From positions 62,001-126,000 of the forward strand of contig NZ_JABGBN010000001.1 of the NCBI RefSeq assembly GCF_013133795.1: a stretch of 64,000 bases of DNA, written 5' to 3'. The stretch is from Pelistega suis. GTDB taxonomy: Bacteria; Pseudomonadota; Gammaproteobacteria; Burkholderiales; Burkholderiaceae_B. The notes below the pieces were generated by a model that made no database searches, had not been told where the DNA came from, and saw only the letters and a list, made by a program, of their open reading frames with translations. Of the stretch, positions 45,098-55,134 are shown piece by piece. Each line of letters starts with the position of its first letter. Within the stretch, counting starts at the first letter, position 1. The translations under genes and the position numbers were made by a program.

Positions 45098-46567
45098 GTG
45101 AAGCGTTTCTTATATATCGCACATGCATTGGGCTTAGTTACTATTTTCTGGTCAGCGATTCTTTTTTTACCGTATGCTTTTTCACTTTATTATCAAGATG
45201 GTTGGGATAAGAATTTCCTTTATGCGATTGGTATCACCGCAAGCGTAGGTCTTTTTTTATTCTTAGTGGGATTTCCTTTTAAACGAGAGCTGCGGTTAAA
45301 AGATGGCCTATTACTGGTATTTTCGGTGTGGTTATTATTCCCCGCTATTGGTACGTTGCCCTTTATGTTGCCTTACCATCCCGGGGAATTTACCTTGGAT
45401 TTCACGCGTGCCTATTATGAGGTAATGTCGGGTCTGACGACGACGGGATCGACGGTAATTGCGGATGTAACTGACTTACCTAAATCGATTAATGCTTGGC
45501 GACATTCGTTGATTTGGGTGGGTGGTATGGGTATCCTTGTCCTAGCAGTGGCTATTCTGCCTTTATTAGGTGTGGGTGGACATCAGGTGATGCGAGGAGA
45601 GGCGGCCGGTCCGATGAAAGAGGAAAAACTAACACCTCGGATTGCTGGTACAGCGAAAGCACTTTATGCAATTTATATTGGTAGCACATTGCTATGTGTC
45701 TTATGTTATCGTTGGGCAGGTTTAAGTTGGTTTGATGCATGGTGCCATGCGGGCTCGACAATGGGCTTAGGTGGTTTTTCAACCTATACCAATGGTTATG
45801 CAGATATCAATAAACCAGCCGTCGAGTGGGTGGCTTGTATTTTTATGTTATTTGCGGGGATTAACTTTGCTACACACTTCACCGCCTTCAGAACGCGAAG
45901 TTTAAAAGCGTACAAATACTGTCCAGAGGCATTACCTTTCCTAACGGTTGTATTGAGTAGTGCGTTTCTTATTAGTGTGTACCTCTTTTTATCGGGGTAT
46001 TACACTTCGGTCAATAATGCTTTCCGTTATGGCTTTTTTAATACCATCTCCTTAGCGACGACAACGGGATTTGCTAATGCAGATTATTCTTTATGGCCGA
46101 TTGCCTTACCGATTTGGATGTTAGTGATTGGTAATTTTTCCAGTTCTGCAGGTTCAACAGGTGGTGGTGTCAAAATGATTCGTATGGTCATTTTGTTCAA
46201 ACAGATTGGGATTGAACTGAAAAAGCTGATTCATCCGCATGGCGTATTTCCGTTAAAAGTAAAAAGACGCTTAATTAATCGCTCTGTCATTTCAGCGATT
46301 TTATTATTTTTAATCGTGTATGCGGGCACTTTTATGTTTTGTGCTGCGTTATTACTCATTAGTGGCTTGGATTACGATACAGCCGTATCAGCGGCATTAG
46401 CGAGTATTAGTAATATTGGGCCAGCCTTAGGTGAGGTGGGGCCTATGAGCAATTATGGTGTACTTAATGATTTTGCCATTTGGGTTTGTACCTTTGCGAT
46501 GTTAATTGGTCGTTTGGAACTCTTTACGGTGATGATTATTTTTGCACCAGAGTTCTGGCGTAAATAA
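45098..46567 (+). CDS. trkH: Trk-type potassium transporter TrkH
   Basis: A 489-residue membrane protein of the KtrB/TrkH family (E. coli TrkH 483) with ten or more hydrophobic segments. Selectivity-filter-like loops are visible: SGLTTTGST near residue 108, AGSTMGLGGFSTY near 217, ATTTGFANADY near 325. It takes up K+ with TrkA. The start is GTG at 45098, nine bases after AGAGGA and 13 bases after the trkA stop; an in-frame TTG at 45047 inside trkA is less likely. Confidence 0.93.
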   Translation: MKRFLYIAHALGLVTIFWSAILFLPYAFSLYYQDGWDKNFLYAIGITASVGLFLFLVGFPFKRELRLKDGLLLVFSVWLLFPAIGTLPFMLPYHPGEFTLDFTRAYYEVMSGLTTTGSTVIADVTDLPKSINAWRHSLIWVGGMGILVLAVAILPLLGVGGHQVMRGEAAGPMKEEKLTPRIAGTAKALYAIYIGSTLLCVLCYRWAGLSWFDAWCHAGSTMGLGGFSTYTNGYADINKPAVEWVACIFMLFAGINFATHFTAFRTRSLKAYKYCPEALPFLTVVLSSAFLISVYLFLSGYYTSVNNAFRYGFFNTISLATTTGFANADYSLWPIALPIWMLVIGNFSSSAGSTGGGVKMIRMVILFKQIGIELKKLIHPHGVFPLKVKRRLINRSVISAILLFLIVYAGTFMFCAALLLISGLDYDTAVSAALASISNIGPALGEVGPMSNYGVLNDFAIWVCTFAMLIGRLELFTVMIIFAPEFWRK

Positions 46568-46624
46568 GTCCATCATCTTGGTGCGGAGAAAGAATCGTCC
46601 ATCAGGGTGAGACTATACCTTCTT

Positions 46625-47095
46625 TTAGACAGCCCCTTCAAACCCTACTTGTCGCCATGCATCATAAATCGTAATTGCCACGGCATTGGAGAGATTAAGG
46701 CTACGAGAGTTAGCTTGCATAGGTAAGCGAATCGCTGCATCCAAGCCTATCAATTCCCATTCTTCAGGTTTTAAGCCAGCAGTTTCTCGACCAAAAATAA
46801 AGCAGTCACCTTTCTGAAATGGTACCTCGCCAATTCGAGTTTTACCTTTTGTGGAGATAGCGAATACGCGGTCTTTACTGGCTCCTGTTGCTGCAATTGC
46901 CTCACTTAATGAGTCGTGCACTTTGAGGGAAGCATATTCATGATAGTCCAAACCCGCACGACGAAGACGTTTGTCGTCCAATGAAAATACAAAAGGACGT
47001 ACGAGATGGAGTTGAACTCCTGTATTGGCAGAAAGACGGATGATATTGCCTGTATTGGCAGGCATTTCAGGCGAAACAAGAATAATATGAAACAT
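46625..47095 (-). CDS. trmL: tRNA (cytidine(34)-2'-O)-methyltransferase TrmL
   Basis: A 156-residue SPOUT methyltransferase, normal for TrmL, which methylates the wobble ribose of tRNA-Leu isoacceptors. The three SPOUT motifs are [15 protein letters not shown] near 13, FGRETAGL near 105 and [17 protein letters not shown] at the C-terminus (the knot). It begins 2 bases after the comF stop, so the two share an operon; it is convergent with trkH. Confidence 0.93.
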   Translation of the reverse strand: MFHIILVSPEMPANTGNIIRLSANTGVQLHLVRPFVFSLDDKRLRRAGLDYHEYASLKVHDSLSEAIAATGASKDRVFAISTKGKTRIGEVPFQKGDCFIFGRETAGLKPEEWELIGLDAAIRLPMQANSRSLNLSNAVAITIYDAWRQVGFEGAV

Positions 47096-47097
47096 AA

Positions 47098-47802
47098 TTA
47101 AAAGGGTTTGGCTGAGCGAGCAATGACAATGGCATCTACTTGCTTCACTCCTGCACTCATTAAGGCTCTGGCAGCGCTTTCTAATGTACTACCTGTCGTT
47201 AGAATATCATCGACCAAGATAACTCTGTCGATGGGTAGACGACGTTGAGCATAGTACAACTGACTGCTATGGAGAAACCTATCGTGACGGTGGAGTGACT
47301 TTTGCAAATAAGCCGATTCATGACGTCGTAAAATTGTTAAATCTACGTCACATTGTAATTTCTTTGCTAGTGCTTTGGCAAATATACCTGCTGGATTGTA
47401 GTTCCTTTTTTGTAGTTGTAATCGACTGCTTGGAATGGGAATGAGTAGACTATCTGTGGTAATGGCGTTATGGTGATGTTGAGTTAGCTGTTCAGCAAAG
47501 AGATGGGCAAAATTATTAGCCAAGTGTGGTTGTTTGGCATTTTTAAAGCGTAATACGAGAGAATCAAGTGGAGGGACATAGTCAAAAAGATGGTAAATAC
47601 GCTGTAGACTTAGACGATGATTGTGGCAATTGGGGCAAGGACTATGGTTTGGTAAAGCAAGTAAACAATGTGGACACCGATAAGGGTATTGCTGTTGCGA
47701 AAGTATATTGTCATGGCAACTAGTACAAAACTGTGCTAAGCGAGCAGAACATCCACAAAGAGGACATGGTGCTGTGAGGCTATTTGCCCATTTTTTTAAC
47801 AT
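47098..47802 (-). CDS. comF: ComF-family phosphoribosyltransferase-like protein
   Basis: A 234-residue ComF/GntX protein. The N-terminus has two zinc-finger-like pairs ([17 protein letters not shown] and CPHC...CPNC, about residues 12-75), followed by a phosphoribosyltransferase-like domain with [20 protein letters not shown] near 200. ComF is needed for DNA uptake in competent bacteria; with dprA at 32 kb it supports possible transformability. I start at ATG 47802, preceded by AGGGAA. It is divergent from the BioC-like gene, a neighbourhood seen in related genomes. Confidence 0.85.
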   Translation of the reverse strand: MLKKWANSLTAPCPLCGCSARLAQFCTSCHDNILSQQQYPYRCPHCLLALPNHSPCPNCHNHRLSLQRIYHLFDYVPPLDSLVLRFKNAKQPHLANNFAHLFAEQLTQHHHNAITTDSLLIPIPSSRLQLQKRNYNPAGIFAKALAKKLQCDVDLTILRRHESAYLQKSLHRHDRFLHSSQLYYAQRRLPIDRVILVDDILTTGSTLESAARALMSAGVKQVDAIVIARSAKPF

Positions 47803-47912
47803 AGTTCCCTCATCCACTAGAAAAATTAGAAAAGACACTACAATAAAGCTTACGCATAAAGTTGGTCTATGCCTAGAGGGCTGGATAAAAGTAGCCTAGT
47901 ATCAAGGAAAGT

Positions 47913-48821
47913 ATGATGAGCCAAAAACCGCAATCATTAGCGATTAACTCACGTCATGTCGCATTACAATTTGCTCGTCGTCCCTCATTGCAAGGGGCGC
48001 GTTTTGTATTAGATGAAATCGCACAAAGAATGATAGAGCGTTTGCAATATATTCGTATCACACCTACAAAAATCCTTGATATGGGGTGTGGTCCCGGCTT
48101 GCGAGTTGAGGCATTGCAGAACCTATACCCCAAAGCGAGCTATCTAGGGATAGATAGTTGTGAAACCTTTATTCAAGAGGCTCAATCAAAGTATACGGCT
48201 CGGGGCTTAGACATCCTATGGAAAAAATTTAATGCGCAAAAAACGCCAGAGTTCTTATTAAAGGATATGGCGACCACAGAACTTGCGCCGGAAAGTGCGG
48301 AGATGATTTGGTCTAATTTGGCTTTACATTGGCATCCGTCACCTGAGCAAGTGATGTTGGAATGGCGTCGATTATTGAAGGTTGGCGGTCTCTGTATGTT
48401 CTCCTGTTTTGGTCCACATACCTTTATTGAACTAAGAGAGGCCGTGACTCGGGCAGGGATACAAACGGCGATGATGCCTTTTGTGGATATGCATGATTTT
48501 GGCGATATTATGTTAGAAAATGGTTTTGTCGACCCCGTTATGGATCAAGAGATGATTACGTTGACGTATAAAACTCCCGAAAAACTCTTAGCCGATGTGT
48601 ATCAGTTAGGAGGTAATCCGAGCATAGGACGTATGGGTGGTTTACGAGGTCGTCAGTGGTACCAGAAATTATTAAACGGGATTGAGCAGGGGCGTAAAGC
48701 GGATGGCTTGTTGCACCTTACCCTTGAAATTGCCTATGGACATGCTTGGCGTAGTGGTATGGTGAAGGGGGCTGCAGGGGAAACCCGAATCTCTTTATCT
48801 GCTATTGGTGGTCGTCGTTAA
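47913..48821 (+). CDS. BioC-like SAM-dependent methyltransferase
   Basis: A 302-residue class I methyltransferase. Motif I is ILDMGCGPGLRVEAL near residue 53; MIWSNLALHWHPSPEQ near 124 and EWRRLLKVGGLCMFSCFGP near 143 are typical of BioC/NDUFAF5-type enzymes. Malonyl-ACP methyl ester formation for biotin synthesis is likely. It is longer than E. coli BioC (251), with about 45 extra C-terminal residues, and no other bio gene is adjacent, so BioC is likely but not proven. Two in-frame ATGs (47913, 47916) compete. Confidence 0.75.
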   Translation: MMSQKPQSLAINSRHVALQFARRPSLQGARFVLDEIAQRMIERLQYIRITPTKILDMGCGPGLRVEALQNLYPKASYLGIDSCETFIQEAQSKYTARGLDILWKKFNAQKTPEFLLKDMATTELAPESAEMIWSNLALHWHPSPEQVMLEWRRLLKVGGLCMFSCFGPHTFIELREAVTRAGIQTAMMPFVDMHDFGDIMLENGFVDPVMDQEMITLTYKTPEKLLADVYQLGGNPSIGRMGGLRGRQWYQKLLNGIEQGRKADGLLHLTLEIAYGHAWRSGMVKGAAGETRISLSAIGGRR

Positions 48822-48866
48822 ACTCTATTTATCATAAAAACTTATAAATAAATAAAAAAATACGGT

Positions 48867-48896
48867 TTGTCAGAGACTTGAGGATTTATTTACTAT
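48867..48896 (+). promoter_or_regulatory. Promoter of the tyrosine-catabolism operon
   Basis: TTGTCA (48867-48872), an 18-base spacer and TACTAT (48891-48896). Transcription would begin near 48903, which supports the GTG at 48932, preceded by AGGAGG, as start of the first gene and excludes the upstream ATG at 48878. Confidence 0.6.
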
Positions 48897-48931
48897 ATAG
48901 TTATCGTCAGGTTTTCCAAGAGGAGGCAAAC

Positions 48932-49480
48932 GTGAGTTTATTACAAGGCGTACACCACGTAGCGTATCGCTGCAAAGATGCCAAAGCAACGGTAGAGTGG
49001 TATCGTAAGCATTTAAATGCGGATTTTGTGTTGGCGATTGCCGAAGATAAAGTTCCTTCGACGGGAGAAGATGACCCGTATATGCATATCTTTATTGATA
49101 TTGGCGGAGGCAATATCTTGGCATTTTTTGAGCTACCGACTAAGCCGGAAATGGGGAGAGATGAGAATACCCCTGTCTGGACACAACATTTAGCCTTAAA
49201 AGTCAATTCTATGGACGAATTACTCGCCACGAAAGAGCGTCTTATCGCCAATGGCATTGAGGTGATTGGTCCAGTCAATCATACCTTATTTCAGTCGATT
49301 TATTTCTTTGATCCGAGTGGTCATCGTTTAGAGTTGGCATGTGATACTGCTACCGATAAAATGAATCGTGCACTTAATCATGTTAAATGGGATATGCTCA
49401 ATGAATGGGCAGCCACTAAGCGCGCCCCCCAACATGCGCGTTGGATGCATGACGGCTCTGAACCCCCAGAAGTTGAATAA
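48932..49480 (+). CDS. VOC-family (glyoxalase/dioxygenase fold) protein heading the tyrosine-catabolism operon
   Basis: A 182-residue protein made of two beta-alpha-beta-beta-beta modules. Likely metal ligands are His8 or His9 (GVHHVAY), Glu67 (LAFFELP), His86 (WTQHLALKV) and Glu134 (HRLELAC), the H-E-H-E set of glyoxalase-I-like enzymes; three of them also match type I extradiol dioxygenases. I recall closely similar proteins of about 180 residues in many Burkholderiales, without a proven function. Start GTG 48932 with AGGAGG five bases upstream. It lies 21 bases before the fumarylacetoacetase gene, in an operon that lacks hmgA. Confidence 0.8.
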   Translation: MSLLQGVHHVAYRCKDAKATVEWYRKHLNADFVLAIAEDKVPSTGEDDPYMHIFIDIGGGNILAFFELPTKPEMGRDENTPVWTQHLALKVNSMDELLATKERLIANGIEVIGPVNHTLFQSIYFFDPSGHRLELACDTATDKMNRALNHVKWDMLNEWAATKRAPQHARWMHDGSEPPEVE

Positions 49481-49501
49481 AATTTAAAGGAGTAGAATAA
49501 G

Positions 49502-50503
49502 ATGAAATTAGCGACATTAAAAAATAATACTCGAGATGGTCGTTTGGTCGTGGTCAGTCGAGATTTAAGCCGTTATGTTGAAGCAGATATTCAAACAATG
49601 CAAGCGGCATTAGATGATTGGGATAGTGCAAAACCTCGCTTAGAAAAACAATACCAAGCGCTTAATGCGGATACTTCTTTGGGCTTGCCATTTGATCCAG
49701 AAAAGGCACACTCACCTTTACCACGCGCTTATCAATGGGCGGATGGTTCGGCTTATTTAAACCATGTGGAGTTAGTGCGTAAAGCACGTCATTCGGAAGT
49801 GCCCGCTTCTTTCTATGATGACCCTTTAATGTACCAAGGTGGTTCAGATAGCTTTATTGGTCCTCGCGATGAAATCTATGCCAAGCCAGAATGGGGCATT
49901 GACTTTGAGGCAGAGGTCGTCGTAGTGAGTGGGGACTTAAAACAAGGAGCTACATTAGAAGAAGCGGCGCAAGCAATTCGTTTAGTGATGTTGACTAACG
50001 ATGTATCATTGCGTGATTTAATTCCGGCAGAGTTGGCTAAAGGGTTTGGGTTTTTTCAGAGTAAACCGGCCAGTGCCTTTAGTCCTGTTGCCGTTACACC
50101 AGATGAGTTAGGTGATGCTTGGCAAGACACTAAATTACATTTACCACTTAAAGTCACTTGGAATGATCAGCTATTTGGTTTCCCAAATGCAGGTCAAGAT
50201 ATGACATTTAATTTTGCACGCTTATTGACGCATATTACTAAAACTCGAGATGTTGTTGCTGGCACGATTGTGGGATCTGGTACGGTTTCTAATAAGCAAG
50301 AAAGTTTGTATGGCTCTTCCGTTGAGAATGGTGGAGTCGGTTATTGTTGTTTAGCTGAATTGCGTATGTATGAGGTGATTGAAACAGGTAAGGCACAGAC
50401 CTCTTTTATGCAGCATGGTGATGTTGTACAGATTGAGATGTTTGATAAAGAGGGTAATAATATTTTTGGCTCTATCATCAATCGCGTCAATACGGAGTAT
50501 TAA
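49502..50503 (+). CDS. fahA: Fumarylacetoacetase (fumarylacetoacetate hydrolase)
   Basis: A 333-residue FAH-family hydrolase. It splits fumarylacetoacetate into fumarate and acetoacetate, the end of tyrosine breakdown. The N-terminus MKLATLKNNTRDGRLVVVSR belongs to the short bacterial class of about 330 residues rather than the 420-residue animal type. The acidic metal site is visible in IDFEAEVVVVSGD near residue 138. It is followed after one base by maiA, and AAAGGAG precedes the ATG. Confidence 0.88.
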   Translation: MKLATLKNNTRDGRLVVVSRDLSRYVEADIQTMQAALDDWDSAKPRLEKQYQALNADTSLGLPFDPEKAHSPLPRAYQWADGSAYLNHVELVRKARHSEVPASFYDDPLMYQGGSDSFIGPRDEIYAKPEWGIDFEAEVVVVSGDLKQGATLEEAAQAIRLVMLTNDVSLRDLIPAELAKGFGFFQSKPASAFSPVAVTPDELGDAWQDTKLHLPLKVTWNDQLFGFPNAGQDMTFNFARLLTHITKTRDVVAGTIVGSGTVSNKQESLYGSSVENGGVGYCCLAELRMYEVIETGKAQTSFMQHGDVVQIEMFDKEGNNIFGSIINRVNTEY

Positions 50504-50504
50504 G

Positions 50505-51149
50505 ATGAAGCTTTATTCCTATTTTCGTAGCTCTGCCGCGTATCGTGTGCGTATTGCTTTAGGTTTAAAGCAGTTGCCATATGATTTGGTACCTATCCAT
50601 CTTGTGAACAATGGCGGAGAGCATCGTAGTCCAGAATACATGGCATTAAATCCGCAAAAAATGGTTCCGTTATTACAGGATGAGGATGCTACCATTCCAC
50701 AGTCGCTTGCGATTATGGAGTATTTGGAAGAGGCTTATCCAGAAGCATTGCCCTTAATGCCCCAAGATGCAGCAGCACGCGCAAGAGTTCGGGCTATCGC
50801 TTTATTAATTGCCGCAGATACACATCCATTAAACAATATGCGTGTTTTGAATTACTTGACGAAGACATTTGGCTTGAGTGAAGAACAAAAAATGCAATGG
50901 TATAAGCATTGGATTCATGAGAACTTTCTGGCATTAGAGCAGGTGCTGCAATCCAATCAAACGGGTAAATTCTGTCATGGAGATACGCCGACGATGGCAG
51001 ATTGTTGTTTAGTACCTCAGGTTTATAACGCACGACGGTTTGATTGTGATCTTAGTGCATTTCCAACCATTGTGCGTATCGCTGAGCAATGTAATCAATT
51101 AGAGGCTTTTCAAAAAGCGGCACCAGAACAGCAAGTTGATTTTTCATAA
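50505..51149 (+). CDS. maiA: Maleylacetoacetate isomerase (zeta-class GST)
   Basis: A 214-residue zeta-class glutathione transferase that isomerises maleylacetoacetate to fumarylacetoacetate. The family active-site motif S-S-x2-Y-R-V-R-I-A-L is at residues 9-19 ([13 protein letters not shown]), and the glutathione-site segment [22 protein letters not shown] follows. Start ATG 50505 with GGAG nine bases upstream and one base after the fahA stop. Although homologous enzymes act on maleylpyruvate, the hpd and fahA neighbours favour maleylacetoacetate. Confidence 0.92.
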   Translation: MKLYSYFRSSAAYRVRIALGLKQLPYDLVPIHLVNNGGEHRSPEYMALNPQKMVPLLQDEDATIPQSLAIMEYLEEAYPEALPLMPQDAAARARVRAIALLIAADTHPLNNMRVLNYLTKTFGLSEEQKMQWYKHWIHENFLALEQVLQSNQTGKFCHGDTPTMADCCLVPQVYNARRFDCDLSAFPTIVRIAEQCNQLEAFQKAAPEQQVDFS

Positions 51150-51159
51150 GGGAGAAGAC

Positions 51160-52239
51160 ATGGCAGATTTATTTGATAATCCAATGGGTTTATGTGGGTT
51201 TGAGTTTGTAGAGTTCGCTTCGCCTACTCCGAATGTATTAGAGCCTTTATTTGAAAGAATGGGCTTTACTTTAGTGGCTAAACATCGCTCGAAAGATGTA
51301 CTCCTCTATCGTCAAGGCGATATTAATTTTATTGTTAATCGTGAGCTACGCAGTGAGGCTGCCTATTTTGCGGCGGAGCATGGTCCTTCTGCTTGCGGTA
51401 TGGCATTCCGGGTACGTAACTCCCACTACGCTTATGCTAAGGCATTAGAATTGGGTGCCCAAGGGATTGATATTCCTACTGGGCCGATGGAATTACGGTT
51501 GCCTGCAATTAAAGGTATCGGTGGTGCACCATTGTATTTGATTGACCGTTTTGAAGATGGTAAATCTATTTATGATATTGATTTTGAGTTTCTTAGCGGC
51601 GTGGATCAGCATCCAGTCGGACATGGCTTAAAAGTCATTGACCACTTAACACATAATGTCTATCGTGGTCGCATGGACTATTGGGCAAAGTTTTATGAGC
51701 GTTTATTTAACTTTAAAGAAATTCGTTATTTTGATATTAAAGGCGAGTATACAGGGTTGACGAGTCGAGCAATGACAGCACCTGACGGTTTAATTCGTAT
51801 TCCACTTAACGAAGAGGCCAAACAAGGAGGTGGTCAAATCGAAGAGTACTTAATGCAGTTTGGTGGTGAGGGCATTCAGCATATTGCTTTGTTAAGTGAT
51901 GATTTATTATCTACTATTGATAAGCTACGTGCGGCAGGTATCCCTCTGATGACAGCACCGCCTACTACTTACTATGAAATGTTAGATGAACGCTTGCCGG
52001 GGCATGGGGAGCCTGTCGCTGATTTACAAGCACGAGGCATTTTATTAGACGGTACGACAGAGGGCGGTCATCCACGGTTGTTATTGCAGATTTTCTCGGA
52101 AACGTTATTGGGGCCCGTATTTTTCGAGTTTATTCAGCGTAAAGGGGACTATCGAGAAGGCTTTGGTGAAGGTAACTTTAAAGCTTTATTTGAGTCGCTT
52201 GAACGTGATCAAATCCGTCGTGGTGCTTTAGAGGTTTAA
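51160..52239 (+). CDS. hpd: 4-Hydroxyphenylpyruvate dioxygenase
   Basis: A 359-residue HPPD of normal bacterial length that converts 4-hydroxyphenylpyruvate to homogentisate. The Fe(II) ligands His162 (DHLTHNV), His241 (GIQHIALL) and Glu323 ([10 protein letters not shown]) are intact, and the C-terminal [18 protein letters not shown] segment is typical; nothing suggests hydroxymandelate synthase. Start ATG 51160 after AAGGGAG. Last gene of the VOC-fahA-maiA-hpd operon. Confidence 0.95.
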   Translation: MADLFDNPMGLCGFEFVEFASPTPNVLEPLFERMGFTLVAKHRSKDVLLYRQGDINFIVNRELRSEAAYFAAEHGPSACGMAFRVRNSHYAYAKALELGAQGIDIPTGPMELRLPAIKGIGGAPLYLIDRFEDGKSIYDIDFEFLSGVDQHPVGHGLKVIDHLTHNVYRGRMDYWAKFYERLFNFKEIRYFDIKGEYTGLTSRAMTAPDGLIRIPLNEEAKQGGGQIEEYLMQFGGEGIQHIALLSDDLLSTIDKLRAAGIPLMTAPPTTYYEMLDERLPGHGEPVADLQARGILLDGTTEGGHPRLLLQIFSETLLGPVFFEFIQRKGDYREGFGEGNFKALFESLERDQIRRGALEV

Positions 52240-52289
52240 TGCGGTAATATTGTGTGAAGTTACCTTAAGTAGCGCTTTATGATAGAAAT

Positions 52290-52322
52290 TGCCCTCTTGT
52301 GGATAGTATCCATAGGAGGGCA
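52290..52322. terminator. Bidirectional hairpin between hpd and the convergent aminotransferase
   Basis: TGCCCTC (52290-52296) pairs with GAGGGCA (52316-52322), and the inner TGGATA/TATCCA arms are also complementary, giving a nearly perfect 33-base palindrome. T tracts are weak on both sides. Confidence 0.6.
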
Positions 52323-52385
52323 GTTTCATTAGGGTAAGAGTATTCGCTATTTGTATAAAATAACGAGGCAATCTTCTTTGAGTGC

Positions 52386-53570
52386 TTAGAGAACAGCAGC
52401 AAAGGCCTCCGCAACATAGTCAATATTTGATTCATTTAAACCAGCCACACACATGCGTCCAGAACCCACTAAATACACAGCAAACTCATCTTGTAAGCGT
52501 TGTACTTGTTCTGGATTGAGACCAGTATAGCTAAACATACCACGTTGCTTGATAAAGTAATCAAAGTTACGTCCTGGTAGCTTGCTGCTGAGGGCCTCGT
52601 AGAGTTTTTGACGCATGGCTTTGATGCGGTCACGCATTTGAGCAACTTCACTATCCCATTTGGCAAACAGCTCTGGTGTATTCATGACAGCTGCCGTTAT
52701 ATAGCCACCATGAGCAGGAGGGCTAGAGTAAACGCGACGTACGCCCGCTTTTAATTGACCAAAGACTAATTGGCATTCTGCTTCGTCAGGACAAACAACA
52801 CTTAACCCCCCAACACGTTCACCGTAGAGTGATAAGTTTTTAGAGAAAGAGTTGCTGACAAATAGAGAAAGCCCCATTTCAACTGCTTTTCGGATAGCAT
52901 AGGCATCTTTTTCTAAATTGTCCCCAAAGCCTTGGTAGGCGATGTCCATAAAGGGAATCAGTTTTTGTGTTTTGATGATTTCTAAGACTTGATCCCATTG
53001 CTCATGGCTTAGATCCACGCCCGTTGGGTTATGGCAGCATGGATGAAGAATGAGGACGGTATTTTCTGGTAAGGTCTTAAAAAAAGCAATCATCTCATCG
53101 AATTTGACACCGATTTTTTCGCTGTCATAGTAGGGATAAGTGCCGACTTCAAAACCCGCTCCTTCGAAGATGCTTTTGTGGTTATCCCATGTTGGATTAC
53201 TCACATAGACTTTTGAGTTTGGAAACCATTTTTTGATAAAATCTGCGCCAATTTTAAGTGCGCCGGAACCGCCTAATGTCTGAATAGTAGCAATGCGTTT
53301 GAGTAGTTGTTGGTCATGACCGAATAATAAATGTTGTACGCCTTGACGGTATTCTGCTAGACCTTCCATAGGGAGATAGCCACGAGGTTTAGCTTCTTTG
53401 GCGCGCTCGACTTCGGCAGCACGAACGCTGTCTAATACAGGTAGACGACCTTGTTCATCAAAGTAAATACCAATAGAAAGATTAACTTTATGGCTACGAG
53501 GATCTGCCATAAACTTCTCGACTAAGCTGAGGATAGGGTCACCAGCATAAAAAGCAACGTGTTGGAACAT
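52386..53570 (-). CDS. tyrB: Aromatic amino acid aminotransferase (class I, TyrB type)
   Basis: A 394-residue fold-type I aminotransferase, same length as E. coli TyrB/AspC. The PLP lysine is Lys244 in [27 protein letters not shown] (177-187) carries the cofactor-binding Asn. It would make 4-hydroxyphenylpyruvate from tyrosine; its position, convergent with hpd, fits this, though oxaloacetate/aspartate activity is also likely. Start ATG 53570 after AAGGAT. It follows gpsA by 22 bases and may be the tail of the secB operon. Confidence 0.88.
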   Translation of the reverse strand: MFQHVAFYAGDPILSLVEKFMADPRSHKVNLSIGIYFDEQGRLPVLDSVRAAEVERAKEAKPRGYLPMEGLAEYRQGVQHLLFGHDQQLLKRIATIQTLGGSGALKIGADFIKKWFPNSKVYVSNPTWDNHKSIFEGAGFEVGTYPYYDSEKIGVKFDEMIAFFKTLPENTVLILHPCCHNPTGVDLSHEQWDQVLEIIKTQKLIPFMDIAYQGFGDNLEKDAYAIRKAVEMGLSLFVSNSFSKNLSLYGERVGGLSVVCPDEAECQLVFGQLKAGVRRVYSSPPAHGGYITAAVMNTPELFAKWDSEVAQMRDRIKAMRQKLYEALSSKLPGRNFDYFIKQRGMFSYTGLNPEQVQRLQDEFAVYLVGSGRMCVAGLNESNIDYVAEAFAAVL

Positions 53571-53592
53571 GAAATATCCTTTTAAATATAAA

Positions 53593-54630
53593 TTATAGAA
53601 TCTCTTGCTTAGCCTCGCGGGTGAGCAGTTGTTGTACCGCGATGCGGGCAGGCATGTTTTCAAATAATACCTGACAAATGGCTTCGGTGATAGGCATTTC
53701 GATATGGAGCGATTGTGCACGTTTTAATGTATCACGAGCACTGCGTACCCCTTCGGCTGTCATGCCAGAAGCGAGAATCTCATTGAGTGTCTTTCCTTGA
53801 GCAATGGCCAGTCCTACTTGGCGATTACGAGATAGGTCGCCTGTAGCGGTTAATACTAAGTCGCCTAAGCCAGTTAGTCCTGCAAAGGTGGTTGGTATCC
53901 CTCCCATGGCGGTACCTAAGCGAGTGATTTCGGCAAGACCGCGTGTAATTAAGGCTGCCCGTGCATTATGACCTAGTGATAAGCCATCAGCAATGCCACA
54001 AGCAATGGCAATGATATTTTTGAGTGCGCCACCGACTTCTACGCCAATGACATCATCACTTTGATAAATACGACAAAAGTGGCTATGCAATATCTGAGTG
54101 GTGGTATCTAGCGTATGTTGGCTATGACTAGCAATAGTTAAGGCAACGGGAAGTTGTTGGACGACTTCGCGTGCAAAAGAGGGACCTGAGAGTACGCCGA
54201 TATGAGGGAATTGGCTATGGGTCTGGACGATTTCGTGGGGAAGTTGTGCGCTATCTTGAGCAAAGCCTTTACATGTCCAAACAATAGGGATGTGCGATAG
54301 ATTATGAGCTTGTAGTAATTGGAACCATTGAGTACAGGTCTCTACCATACCTGCGACAGGGACGCCGAGGATAATGAGAGATTGCTCTGGAGATTGACTT
54401 AAGTGTGTAACTGCCTCATCTAATCGATGAGTCGCACGTAGCGTATCAGGGAGTAGACAATCGCTAAGGTAACGTGGATTGTAATGCGTTTTATTGATGA
54501 TATCTGCCTGCTCTGAATGGCGACACCAGAGTAAGGTATCGCTATTCAAAGAGGCGGTAGCAGCTAGAGCAGTACCCCAGCTACCCGCACCAATGACGAG
54601 AGTTTTTCGTGTTGATGCGGTACTTGTCAT
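53593..54630 (-). CDS. gpsA: Glycerol-3-phosphate dehydrogenase [NAD(P)+]
   Basis: A 345-residue GpsA that reduces dihydroxyacetone phosphate to sn-glycerol-3-phosphate for phospholipids. N-terminal Rossmann domain with [12 protein letters not shown] near residue 12; C-terminal helical domain with the catalytic lysine in [20 protein letters not shown] near 193. Start ATG 54630 lies one base after the secB stop, so coupling to secB is likely; an upstream in-frame ATG would lie inside secB. Usual gene order grxC-secB-gpsA. Confidence 0.95.
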   Translation of the reverse strand: MTSTASTRKTLVIGAGSWGTALAATASLNSDTLLWCRHSEQADIINKTHYNPRYLSDCLLPDTLRATHRLDEAVTHLSQSPEQSLIILGVPVAGMVETCTQWFQLLQAHNLSHIPIVWTCKGFAQDSAQLPHEIVQTHSQFPHIGVLSGPSFAREVVQQLPVALTIASHSQHTLDTTTQILHSHFCRIYQSDDVIGVEVGGALKNIIAIACGIADGLSLGHNARAALITRGLAEITRLGTAMGGIPTTFAGLTGLGDLVLTATGDLSRNRQVGLAIAQGKTLNEILASGMTAEGVRSARDTLKRAQSLHIEMPITEAICQVLFENMPARIAVQQLLTREAKQEIL

Positions 54631-54631
54631 A

Positions 54632-55105
54632 TTATTGCTTTGTTTCAGAAGCCGCTGCTTGAGCATTTTGCTCATAGAGGGCTTGGAAATTAACTTCGGC
54701 TAAATGTAGCGGAGGTAATGATGTACGGTTAAGTAAATCGGCTACATTGGCACGTAGGTACGGGAAGAGCATAGAAGGGCATACGATACCTAGGATAGGG
54801 TCTAGCTGCTCATCATCATAATTGGCAATTTCAAAGATGCCCGCTTGTGTCGCTTCGACAAGATAAACGGTTTTTTCTTCAATTTTTGCAGTCACTGTCG
54901 CACGTACAGTGGCTTCAAAGACGCTTTCTGCAAGACGTTGACCGCCAACACTTAAAGAAATTTCAATAGAAGGACCTTCTGGTTCTAAAAAGATAAAAGG
55001 TGCATTAGGCATTTCTAATGATAAGTCTTTTAAGTAAACGCGTTGTAAAGCAAAAGATTGTTCTGTAGATGCTTCTGTTTCAGCGACTTTGTTTTCTTCA
55101 GCCAT
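54632..55105 (-). CDS. secB: Protein-export chaperone SecB
   Basis: A 157-residue SecB (E. coli 155) that holds preproteins unfolded and delivers them to SecA. The conserved [15 protein letters not shown] (about 24-38), [18 protein letters not shown] and [16 protein letters not shown] segments are present. Second to last in rhodanese-grxC-secB-gpsA. AAAGGAATTTATC precedes the ATG. Confidence 0.97.
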   Translation of the reverse strand: MAEENKVAETEASTEQSFALQRVYLKDLSLEMPNAPFIFLEPEGPSIEISLSVGGQRLAESVFEATVRATVTAKIEEKTVYLVEATQAGIFEIANYDDEQLDPILGIVCPSMLFPYLRANVADLLNRTSLPPLHLAEVNFQALYEQNAQAAASETKQ

Positions 55106-55134
55106 GATAAATTCCTTTGAAAGTTAAATGGTGA

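Noticed and set aside
32084-47802. Natural-competence locus with DNA uptake signal repeats
   Set aside because: dprA and comF are present but far apart, no pilus or comEC genes are here, and I saw no frequent short repeat resembling a known uptake sequence.
50379-50504. N-terminal extension of maiA overlapping fahA
   Set aside because: The GST fold begins at MKLYSYF (50505), which has its own ribosome-binding site; the extension lies inside fahA.
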